The position numbers and the translations under genes were made by a program. Shown here one piece after another: positions 7,189-14,814 of a DNA stretch of 64,000 bases. The stretch is from Herbaspirillum aquaticum (GTDB lineage Bacteria > Pseudomonadota > Gammaproteobacteria > Burkholderiales > Burkholderiaceae_D), in contig NZ_NJGV01000028.1 of NCBI RefSeq assembly GCF_002213425.1, positions 23,100 through 87,099 of the forward strand, in the 5' to 3' direction. Position 1 is the stretch's first letter; each line of letters opens with the position of its first letter. The notes under the pieces were generated by a model, which saw only the letters and a list, made by a program, of their open reading frames with translations, had not been told where the DNA came from and made no database searches.

Positions 7189-8730
7189 TCAGCGCAAGCC
7201 CTGCGCCCCGTCCTGCAAGCGGAACACCGACACCAGCTGCGCCAATTGCGCGGCCTGGTCCTGCATGGAAGCGGCAGCGGCCGCTGCCTCTTCCACCAGC
7301 GCCGCGTTCTGTTGCGTCACCTGGTCCATCTGCGTGATGGCGCGATTGACCTCTTCGATGCCGGCACTCTGTTCGCGGCTGGCGGCGCTGATCTCGGCCA
7401 CCACGTCGGCCACATGGCGCACGCTGGTGACGATCTCCTGCATGGTGCGCCCGGCTTGCTCCACCAGGTGCGAACCGTTGTCCACCTTGCTGACCGAATC
7501 CTCGATCAAACCCTTGATCTCCTTGGCGGCCTGGGCACTGCGCTGGGCCAGCGAACGCACCTCCGAGGCCACCACCGCAAAGCCGCGTCCCTGCTCGCCG
7601 GCACGCGCCGCTTCCACGGCGGCGTTGAGCGCCAGGATGTTGGTCTGGAACGCGATGCCGTCGATGACCCCGATGATGTCGGCGATCTTGGTGGAGGCGC
7701 TGTTGATATCGGCCATGGTGCCGACCACCTGCTCGATCACCTTGCCGCCCTCGGTGGCCACGCCCGAGGCGGTAATGGCCAGCTGGTTGGCCTGGCTGGC
7801 GTTGTCGGCATTCTGGCGCACGATGGAAGTCAGTTCTTCCATCGAGGAAGCGGTTTCTTCGAGGGCCCCGGCCTGCTCTTCGGTACGTGAGGAGAGATCA
7901 AGGTTGCCTGCGGCAATTTCGCCGGAGGCTGTCGTGATGGTGTCGGTGCCCTGGCGCACGCCATGCACGATGCCGGACAGGCTGCTGCGCATGGTCTCGA
8001 TGGAATGCAGCAGGCTGTGCCGGTCATTGGCCTTGAGCGCCACGGGGGTGGAGAGGTCACCCTGCGCAATCTGCTCCACGATCTGCACCGCGCGCGCCGG
8101 CTCGCCGCCCAGCTGGCGCAGGATGGAGCGCAGGATGAAGGCGGCCATGGTGGCAATCGCCCCCATGAGCAGGCCACCCAGCAACAGCAGCACCAGCGCA
8201 TTGCGATAGAAGGCGTGGTTGATGTCATCGATGTAGGCACCGAAACCGATGGTCCAGTCCCACGGCGCGAAGCGGGTCACGGCATAGAGTTTCTGCACCT
8301 TTTCGGTGGTGTTGGGACGCGTACCTTCAGCGATCAGGAGACCGATCTCCTTGCCCTGCAGGGCGGCACGATAGCGGTCGCCATCTTCCTTGGCGGTCTT
8401 GTCCTGGATGCCGACGCGCTTGGGGTTGGGGTGAACGTAGTTGAAGTCATCGGTGTAGCCGCGCACGAAATAATAATTCTGCTCCTTGGCAAAACTGCCG
8501 ATGACCATCTTGGCCTGGGCCTGCGCCTGTTCGCGCGTGAGCTTGCCGGACTGCTCCAGGGCCTGCGCCTTCTCGGCGGCGGCCTTGGCCAGCGTGACCA
8601 GCAGCGAGAGCTGGGCTTCGCGCTCTTCCATCATGGTGCGCCTGAGCGTGTTCAACGACACCATGGCAATGATCAGGATGCCCACCAGCGTGGTGGCGCA
8701 CAGCCAGATGATCTTGGTTCGCAGCTTCAA
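7189..8730 (-). CDS. Methyl-accepting chemotaxis protein with single Cache sensor
   Basis: 513 residues. TM1 near residues 8-28, then a periplasmic single-Cache domain of the sCache_2 type (YYFVRGYTDDFNYVHPNPKRVG, APWDWTIGFGAYIDDI). TM2 is near 190-213, HAMP follows (QIVEQIAQGDLSTPV), and the signalling hairpin is [24 protein letters not shown]. sCache_2 domains often bind small carboxylates; which one is not shown here. The start codon appears to be TTG at 8730, preceded by GAGAGG. Unlike the neighbouring receptor it lies in its own transcription unit with a strong terminator. Confidence 0.93.
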   Translation of the reverse strand: MKLRTKIIWLCATTLVGILIIAMVSLNTLRRTMMEEREAQLSLLVTLAKAAAEKAQALEQSGKLTREQAQAQAKMVIGSFAKEQNYYFVRGYTDDFNYVHPNPKRVGIQDKTAKEDGDRYRAALQGKEIGLLIAEGTRPNTTEKVQKLYAVTRFAPWDWTIGFGAYIDDINHAFYRNALVLLLLGGLLMGAIATMAAFILRSILRQLGGEPARAVQIVEQIAQGDLSTPVALKANDRHSLLHSIETMRSSLSGIVHGVRQGTDTITTASGEIAAGNLDLSSRTEEQAGALEETASSMEELTSIVRQNADNASQANQLAITASGVATEGGKVIEQVVGTMADINSASTKIADIIGVIDGIAFQTNILALNAAVEAARAGEQGRGFAVVASEVRSLAQRSAQAAKEIKGLIEDSVSKVDNGSHLVEQAGRTMQEIVTSVRHVADVVAEISAASREQSAGIEEVNRAITQMDQVTQQNAALVEEAAAAAASMQDQAAQLAQLVSVFRLQDGAQGLR

Positions 8731-8984
8731 ATTGTCCTCTCCATTTTTTATGATGCGCCATCATCCCGTCCGCCTTCTTGTGGCGAGCGGAGTCGGCCGG
8801 TGCACCGGATGCTGATGGCGTAGTGCGATGTGATGAATGCGACGCTGCCCGCGGCAGGCGCAGCTTCCCCAGCTTGACACTCTATCCCGCGCGTGAAGGC
8901 AGCCTGGTGAGGAACAGGGAGGTTTTTACGGCTTTATCCTGATATTGGAATGGCTGTGCATCGCCCACGCTGCCCGCCACCGCA

Positions 8985-9794
8985 TCACTTGGTGCGGCCG
9001 CCCTCTTCCGGTGTGGTCGGATCGATGCGCAGGTCAGTCTCGAAACTCTGCAGCACGGCGCGCAACTCGCCGCGCTTCTGCATGGCGTCGAGCTGGGCGT
9101 TGATACGCGGCAGCAGCTTCACGCAGGGGTTGGCACGGCTCATGGCGATGTAGTTGTCGCTCTCGCTGACGAAGGGACGCAGCGGCATGAAGCGGTCGGA
9201 CTGGCCGCTCTGGTTCAGGTAGATGACGCCGGTGTAGTAGCCGGTGATGAGGTAGTCGATACGGCCCGAATCGAGCTTGGTGAAATTCATGTAGGCCTTC
9301 TGCGCGGTCTCGATGATGAGGTTGTCGCGCATGAATTCATCGAAGCCGCCACCGAACTGGTTGCCCAGCGTGATGGCGCCGCGCTTGCCGACCAGGTCCT
9401 TCCAGCCGGCATAGGCAAAACGTTTGTCGCGCGGCACGAACACGGCAATCGGATTGGAAAACAGCGGCACCGAGGCGAAGGCCAGGTATTGCTGGCGCTC
9501 CGGCGTGTTCTTCAGCGACGCCACCATGGCCACTTCGCCGCTCTCGGCTGCCTTGAGCACACGCTGGAAAGGTCCGACGTAACGGACCTCGTAGGCAATG
9601 TTGAGTGCGCTCAAGGCGCGCGTGGCGATCTCGATGCTGGCGCCGGTGAGGCGCTTGCCGTCATACCAGTGCAAGGGCGCGTAGTCGGAGTCCGCCGAGA
9701 TGACGACCTTGCTGCAATCGGCCGCCCGGACTGCCGTGGGCGCGGTCAGCGCTACCAGCACGGCCAGTATTGCGGCGCGCTTTGTCGTGTACAT
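8985..9794 (-). CDS. Periplasmic solute-binding protein, family 3 (amino-acid type)
   Basis: 269 residues with a classic signal peptide (MYTTKR, hydrophobic core, VRAAD cleavage). The mature part follows the SBP_bac_3 fold: a VVISADSDYAPLHWYD opening strand, GASIEIATRALSALN, an AESGEVAMVASLKNTPERQQYL hinge region, and LDSGRIDYLITG late. The start at 9794 is fixed by AAAGGGGGGAACC just upstream; a longer frame to 9932 has no signal peptide. No ABC permease or ATPase is adjacent, so it may be an orphan receptor, possibly feeding the chemoreceptor transcribed just downstream, or a non-transport member. The Cys pair (residues near 26 and 233) could form a disulfide. Confidence 0.85.
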   Translation of the reverse strand: MYTTKRAAILAVLVALTAPTAVRAADCSKVVISADSDYAPLHWYDGKRLTGASIEIATRALSALNIAYEVRYVGPFQRVLKAAESGEVAMVASLKNTPERQQYLAFASVPLFSNPIAVFVPRDKRFAYAGWKDLVGKRGAITLGNQFGGGFDEFMRDNLIIETAQKAYMNFTKLDSGRIDYLITGYYTGVIYLNQSGQSDRFMPLRPFVSESDNYIAMSRANPCVKLLPRINAQLDAMQKRGELRAVLQSFETDLRIDPTTPEEGGRTK

Positions 9795-10560
9795 GGTTCC
9801 CCCCTTTCTTGCTTCATCACGCGACCCTGGAAGAGCGGTGTGCGCAATGGCTCTGCGATCCAGAATAACCCGGTTGTGCCGCCTGCCAAAACGCATTTCG
9901 CGCAGCATGGGAGAAAAACGCGTTTTTACCACAGCCTTCTGCAGCTGACCTGTTCCAGATCAACGGCTCCCGGCGGTGAGAAAGGCCGATGCAGCATCAG
10001 CCCATCGCACTATCTGCGGGCAGCAATGCACAACCTCACACAAGCTCGCGCGAGCCCCCTGATACGCGCTTGACCTGCCTGGCGATGGCGGCGCAGCAAT
10101 GACGCAGTGATACGTTTTGTAACGAAACCCGTGCTGGTCGTCAGCTTGCAGACTGACGCGCCCCGGCTTGACTTCCATGCCAATGGCTCGCGCATTGACT
10201 CCCTGCAAACTTCGCATTGATGCGGCTTTTGCATTGATGAGCTCAATTGAACTCAAGTTTGCATCAATCGAAAAATCCCCCTGCAGCCTCCATCACGACC
10301 CGGCCCGACTGTCAGACGCGCGCGAAAAGTCCGACAAGAAGATGCTGGGCTTTCCGACTGCCGCAGCGCGTGGGCCTTCCTATGATGAAGCCAAGTTTTC
10401 AGGCAATGCAGCTACCCGCCCCATGTTCCATGTGTGCCGTGCCTGCTTCCATGAAAACGAAGGCCAACCCTGTGGATGCATGCAAGAACGCATTCGCCAC
10501 TGAAGTCCCGATTGCATTCAGCCTCGACGAATGCGTAACCAAGGATAAAGGAGAACAGCC
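9795..10560. other. 766-bp gene-free region with repeated GCATTGATG motifs
   Basis: This lies between divergent genes and should carry both promoters. Two direct copies of GCATTGATG (10214-10222, 10231-10239) are spaced 17 bases start to start. An inverted copy, GCATCAATC, is at 10261-10269, and a tcaattga palindrome lies between at 10243-10250. The pattern suggests a regulator-binding array for the small secreted protein downstream. Open frames of about 100 codons here have no ribosome site or recognisable domain and are not called. Confidence 0.45.
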
Positions 10561-10872
10561 ATGACCAAGACCTTCCTCACCGCCGCCGTACTGGCCGCTG
10601 CCACTTTCGCCACCGGCGCCTATGCCCAGTCCTATGACCAGGGCGGCAGCACCATGCAGGGCAGCCCGCAGCAGCAATACGACTCGTCGTCCTCGAGCTC
10701 GCAGTACTACAACTACCAGGGCGACCAGACCAGCTCGCCGGCCGCCATGCAGGAAAGCGGCGAGAACGGCCGCTACGTCGACCGCAAGAGCTACGAAGTG
10801 CCCAACGGTCGCCCCAACAACTATGCGCGTGAACTGAAGGACGGCCCGCTGGGTACCTCCCCGGGCGCATAA
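10561..10872 (+). CDS. Small secreted hypothetical protein
   Basis: 103 residues. A clean signal peptide (MTKTFLTAAVLAAATFATGAYA, cleavage before QSYDQ) leads to a short, mostly disordered mature protein of about 80 residues. It is rich in Ser, Gln, Tyr and Asn, with a run of six serines and a QYYNYQGDQ segment. A better-ordered tail reads RYVDRKSYEVPNGRPNNYARELKDGP. AAGGAG lies 9 bases before the ATG. A terminator follows 25 bases after the stop, so the gene is monocistronic. No family is recognised. It could be a stress-induced periplasmic protein; the low-complexity region argues against an enzyme. Confidence 0.8.
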   Translation: MTKTFLTAAVLAAATFATGAYAQSYDQGGSTMQGSPQQQYDSSSSSSQYYNYQGDQTSSPAAMQESGENGRYVDRKSYEVPNGRPNNYARELKDGPLGTSPGA

Positions 10873-10895
10873 TTTCCTTCCCTCACGTCGACCTC

Positions 10896-10924
10896 AAAGC
10901 CCCGGCCCAGGCCGGGGCTTTTTG
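10896..10924 (+). terminator. Rho-independent terminator of the small secreted protein
   Basis: Perfect 12-bp stem AAAGCCCCGGCC and its complement, with a 2-base loop, followed by TTTTTG. Confidence 0.92.
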
Positions 10925-11011
10925 CATGCGCGCAACCTCCTCGCGCGCCATGCCGTAGAATCGCGCTTTTGCCGGCGCCTCTTCCTTGCGCCGGACGCAC
11001 CTGGTCCTGCG

Positions 11012-11917
11012 ATGAATCCTCAACTTGTCGGCCGCGGCATCGGCTTGTCCGTACTGGCCTCTTCCCTGTTTGCGTTTCTTTCCGGCTACACCCGCCTGCT
11101 GGCGCCACTGGATGGCACGGACATCTTCGCCTGGCGCATCCTCATCACCCTGCTCTGCGTCATCGGGCTGCTGGCCTGGCGCGGCGAACTGCCGCGCCTG
11201 CGCGCGGCCATGGGCGAGCTGCTGGCCAGTCCGGCAAGCGTCGCGCTGCTGGTGCTGATGGCAGCCCTGCTGGCTTTGCAGCAATGGCTGTTCCTGTGGG
11301 GCTCGGTCAACGGCCGGGCACTGGAAGTCTCGCTGGGCTACTTCATGCTGCCCTTGTCGATGGTGCTGGTGGGGCGCTTCCACTATGGCGAGAAGATGGA
11401 CCTGCTGCAGCGCCTGGCGGTACTGTGCGCCTGCATCGGCGTGGCCCACGAGCTGTGGATGACGCGCGCATTCTCGTGGCCGACACTGGCGGTGGCGCTG
11501 GGCTATCCGCCCTACTTCATCCTGCGCCGGCGCATCCGCCTCGACTCCATGCTCATCTTCGCGGTGGAACTGATGGTGCTGGCGCTGCCCTCGCTGGCGG
11601 CCTTGATGCTCAGCCCCGCCACCCTGCCTACCCTGCACACGCCGGCCATGTGGCTGCTGCTGCCGGGCCTGGGGATATTGAGCATGATCGCGCTGACCAG
11701 CTACCTGCGCGCCGGCAAGCTGCTGCCCATGGGCCTGTTCGGCATCCTCGGCTATGTGGAACCGGTCCTGCTGGTACTGGTGGCCATGGCGGTGCTGGGG
11801 GAGACGCTGCAGGCCGCGCAACTGGGCACCTATGTGCCGATCTGGCTGTCGGTGCTGCTGACCGCCCTGCACAGCGTCAAGCTGATGCGCCGCCCCGCCG
11901 TCCAGCCCATGAATTGA
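11012..11917 (+). CDS. rarD: EamA-family transporter RarD
   Basis: 301 residues with about ten membrane helices and the RarD pattern: an N-terminal GLSVLASSLFAFLSGYTRLL, then FAWRILITL, QQWLFLWGSVNGRALEVSLGYFMLPL in the middle, and LGYVEPVLLVLVAMAVLGE near the end. RarD proteins belong to the drug/metabolite transporter superfamily; their substrate is not established. The start at 11012 (MNPQLV) gives the usual family length; an upstream frame to 10922 overlaps the preceding terminator. No ribosome site is obvious. Confidence 0.85.
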   Translation: MNPQLVGRGIGLSVLASSLFAFLSGYTRLLAPLDGTDIFAWRILITLLCVIGLLAWRGELPRLRAAMGELLASPASVALLVLMAALLALQQWLFLWGSVNGRALEVSLGYFMLPLSMVLVGRFHYGEKMDLLQRLAVLCACIGVAHELWMTRAFSWPTLAVALGYPPYFILRRRIRLDSMLIFAVELMVLALPSLAALMLSPATLPTLHTPAMWLLLPGLGILSMIALTSYLRAGKLLPMGLFGILGYVEPVLLVLVAMAVLGETLQAAQLGTYVPIWLSVLLTALHSVKLMRRPAVQPMN

Positions 11918-12029
11918 GGGCATTTTCGCGGACTGATCGCGGCCAGCACGGCTGAGGTATCTCCTTATACTGGATCAAACGGTCAACCCTGGGGAGGGAT
12001 GCGGCCGGCCATAGGGGGAGACAAATCAC

Positions 12030-13598
12030 ATGCGGCCAATGCTGGCAAAGGCAGGGAGCGTGGCGCGCCATTCGGTGGCGCGGCGGGCACGGCTGTTCGT
12101 CGTGCTGATCTGCGTGGCCATCGCCGCCGGCCACGTCTGGCAGAGCCTGGCCGCGCGCCAGGTACAGCTGGACAACACCCGCGTCTACGCCGGCAACATC
12201 GCGCGCGCCTTGGCGCGCCATGCCTATGACGTGTTCCAGGCGACCCATGGCGCGCTGATCAACATCAGCGACCGCATCGACGAGAGCGGCACCACCCATG
12301 CAAAGCTGCACGCCATGAGCCCGATCCTGCGCCGCCTGGCCGGCGAAATGCCGCAGCTCGACGGACTCTACATCTTCGACGAACAGGGCAATCGCGTGGC
12401 CACCTCCTCGCAGCCGCGCGCCAGCGATGCCAACAACAGCGACCGCGAGTATTTCATCTATCACCGCGACCACGAGGATCCCGAGCCGCGCATTCATCCT
12501 ACCCTGCTCAGCCGCAGTACCGACCAGTGGGTCATCCCGATGTCGCGCCGCCTGAATCATCCCGATGGCCGCTTTGCCGGGCTGCTGCTGGCGACCTTGC
12601 GGCTGGATCATTTCAACGCCCTCTACCAGACCGTGGAGATCGGCCGCGACAGCTCCATCCTGCTGCTGCTGCGACCTGGCAAGGTACTGACGCGGCAACC
12701 TTTCGAACCGGCCTTCATCAATCGTGACCTGAGCCTGGACCCGGTCATCGGCGAAGTACTGGCCAGCCAGGGCAGCGGCCATGTGCTGCTGAATTCGCCC
12801 CTGGACAATATTGACCGCTACGTGTCGTTCCAGCCGGTACTGGACTTCCCGCTGATCGTCACCGTGACCACCGCGAGCGAGGAAGCGCTGGCACCATGGC
12901 GGCAGCAGACCATCGTGTATGGCGCAGCCGTGCTGCTGTTGCTGATCATCATCGGCCTGTTCGGCTGGCGGCTGATCGCCCAGATCGAGTTGCGCCTGCT
13001 CGCCGAGGACCGCGCGCTGCAGGTGATGGGCGAGCTGCACCAGGCCAACCAGCGGCTGGAGCAGCTGGCGCATCAGGATGGCCTGACCGGCCTGGCCAAC
13101 CGGCGCCATCTCGATACCGTACTGGAGGCTGAATTCCGGCGCGCCCTGCGCAGCGGGTCGGCGCTGTCGCTGATCATGATCGACGTCGATTTCTTCAAGC
13201 AGTACAACGATCTCTATGGCCACCAGGCCGGTGACGAATGCCTGCGCCGCATCGCCGCCGTATTGAAGGAACGCCAGCGCCGTCCCGGCGACCTCGCCGC
13301 GCGCTATGGCGGCGAGGAGATGCTGATGCTGTTGCCCGAAACCGATGCTGCCGGGGCCATGCAGGTGGCCGAAAAAATCCGCGCCGGCATCCAGGCGCTG
13401 GACCTGCCGCATCGCGGCAATCCGCGTGGCGTGGTCACGGCCAGCGCCGGCGTGTGTGCCATGGAATTGCTGCCGCCCGGGGAACGCGCGGCGCAAGACC
13501 TGGTGGGGCGCGCCGATGCCGCGCTCTACGAGGCCAAGCATGGTGGCCGCAATCAGGTACGGCTGGCGCAGAGGGAGCTGCCGCCGGTCCATCCCTGA
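12030..13598 (+). CDS. Diguanylate cyclase with periplasmic Cache sensor and GGDEF domain
   Basis: 522 residues. TM1 lies near residues 22-38, then a periplasmic double-Cache-like domain (MPQLDGLYIFDEQGNRVATSS, NNSDREYFIYHRD, DGRFAGLLLATLRLDHF). TM2 is near 297-318, followed by a short coiled-coil linker and a GGDEF domain (DGLTGLANRRH, MIDVDFFKQYND). The active-site loop reads GGEEM (427-431), where the fifth residue is Met instead of Phe; GGEEF-type loops are active, and the Met is unusual. An inhibitory RxxD site (RPGD, 418-421) sits five residues upstream, so product feedback by cyclic di-GMP is likely. It probably couples an extracytoplasmic signal to biofilm or motility control. Confidence 0.9.
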   Translation: MRPMLAKAGSVARHSVARRARLFVVLICVAIAAGHVWQSLAARQVQLDNTRVYAGNIARALARHAYDVFQATHGALINISDRIDESGTTHAKLHAMSPILRRLAGEMPQLDGLYIFDEQGNRVATSSQPRASDANNSDREYFIYHRDHEDPEPRIHPTLLSRSTDQWVIPMSRRLNHPDGRFAGLLLATLRLDHFNALYQTVEIGRDSSILLLLRPGKVLTRQPFEPAFINRDLSLDPVIGEVLASQGSGHVLLNSPLDNIDRYVSFQPVLDFPLIVTVTTASEEALAPWRQQTIVYGAAVLLLLIIIGLFGWRLIAQIELRLLAEDRALQVMGELHQANQRLEQLAHQDGLTGLANRRHLDTVLEAEFRRALRSGSALSLIMIDVDFFKQYNDLYGHQAGDECLRRIAAVLKERQRRPGDLAARYGGEEMLMLLPETDAAGAMQVAEKIRAGIQALDLPHRGNPRGVVTASAGVCAMELLPPGERAAQDLVGRADAALYEAKHGGRNQVRLAQRELPPVHP

Positions 13599-13606
13599 AA
13601 AATCCG

Positions 13607-13678
13607 TACAGGAATTGGGCGCAGGAATCGGCGCACGAAGGGGTGCAGGAAAGCGGACAGGAAAGCGCACATGAAAAA
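13607..13678. repeat. Six degenerate 12-bp tandem units
   Basis: Units start at 13607, 13619, 13631, 13643, 13655 and 13667, built on nnnCAGGAAnnn with one or two changes per unit. They fill the gap between the diguanylate cyclase stop (13598) and a bidirectional terminator. The period of 12 keeps any reading frame open. Confidence 0.75.
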
Positions 13679-13711
13679 TGCCGCCGGGCGCCAACCCGGC
13701 GGCATTTCTGT
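13676..13711. terminator. Bidirectional terminator between the diguanylate cyclase and fbp
   Basis: A perfect 13-bp stem (AAATGCCGCCGGG and complement, 6-base loop). It is followed by TTTCTGTTG on the plus strand and by TTTTTCATG on the minus strand, so it serves both convergent genes. Confidence 0.88.
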
Positions 13712-13737
13712 TGCAACGGACGAAGGACGCGCCGGGC

Positions 13738-14739
13738 TTATTGCTGGTGATAGGACGTCACGCGCTCCACTTCATTCTTCGAACCCAGGAACACGGCCAC
13801 GCGCTGGTGCAGCTTTTCCGGTTGGATGTCGAGGATGCGCTGCTGGCCATCGGTAGCGGCGCCACCGGCCTGCTCGACGATGAAGGCCATCGGGTTGGCT
13901 TCGTACATCAGGCGCAGCTTGCCCGGCTTGCCCGGCTCACGCGCATCGGCCGGGTACATGAAGATGCCGCCACGGTTCAGGATGCGATGCACGTCGGCCA
14001 CCATGGAGGCGATCCAGCGCATGTTGAAATCCTTGCCGCGCGGACCGGTGGAACCGGCCAGCATTTCATCCACGTAGCGGGTGACCGGCGGGAACCAGTG
14101 ACGCTGGTTGGAGGCGTTGATGGCGAATTCCTTGGTGTCTTCGGGAATCTTGATGTCCTTCTGGGTCAGCACCCAGGCGCCCATTTCGCGGTCCAGGGTG
14201 AAGCAGTGCACGCCGTCGCCGGTGGTCAGCACCAGCACGGTCTGCGGGCCATAGACGGCATAGCCGGCGGCGACCTGCCTGGTGCCGGGCTGCATGAAGT
14301 CCTGCTCGCTGGGTTCGGTCATGCCTTCCGGGGCCTTGAGCACCGAGAAGATGGTGCCGATGGAGACGTTGACGTCGATGTTGGAGGAGCCGTCCAGGGG
14401 ATCAAACATCAGCAGGTATTCGCCCTTGGGATAGCGGTTGGGGATGCGGTGGATGGTCTCCATTTCCTCGGAGGCCATGGCCGCCAGGTGGCCGCCCCAT
14501 TCATTGGCTTCCAGCAGGATCTCGTTGGAGATCACGTCCAGCTTCTTCTGCACTTCGCCCTGCACGTTCTCGCTGCCGGCGCTGCCCAGCACTTCGCCCA
14601 GCGCGCCCTTGCCGACCGCATGCGAGATCGACTTGCAGGCACGGCCGACGACTTCGATCAGCAGGCGCAGTTCGGACGGGATCTTGTTGTGCAGACGCTG
14701 CTGCTCGATCAGGTGTTGCGTGAGGCTGATACGTTTCAT
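13738..14739 (-). CDS. fbp: Class I fructose-1,6-bisphosphatase
   Basis: 333 residues, the usual class I length. It hydrolyses fructose-1,6-bisphosphate to fructose-6-phosphate in gluconeogenesis in the cytoplasm. Family marks are the metal-binding [16 protein letters not shown] segment, the [11 protein letters not shown] strand after it, and [31 protein letters not shown] near the C-terminus. AAGGAAG precedes the ATG. It lies 75 bases downstream of pepN on the same strand and may be transcribed with it. Confidence 0.96.
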   Translation of the reverse strand: MKRISLTQHLIEQQRLHNKIPSELRLLIEVVGRACKSISHAVGKGALGEVLGSAGSENVQGEVQKKLDVISNEILLEANEWGGHLAAMASEEMETIHRIPNRYPKGEYLLMFDPLDGSSNIDVNVSIGTIFSVLKAPEGMTEPSEQDFMQPGTRQVAAGYAVYGPQTVLVLTTGDGVHCFTLDREMGAWVLTQKDIKIPEDTKEFAINASNQRHWFPPVTRYVDEMLAGSTGPRGKDFNMRWIASMVADVHRILNRGGIFMYPADAREPGKPGKLRLMYEANPMAFIVEQAGGAATDGQQRILDIQPEKLHQRVAVFLGSKNEVERVTSYHQQ

Positions 14740-14814
14740 GGTGGTCTTCCTTGCAGTGGTTTTTATTTAATGAATCGGATGAATGAGTGAGGGGGCAATT
14801 ATCTGTCTGACAGA

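Noticed and set aside
4778..8730. Chemotaxis operon
   Set aside because: Two receptors lie in separate units, and no che or flagellar genes are present.
10168..10564. 105-111 residue frames in the 10 kb intergenic region
   Set aside because: No ribosome site, no signal or domain, and they overlap the repeated motifs.
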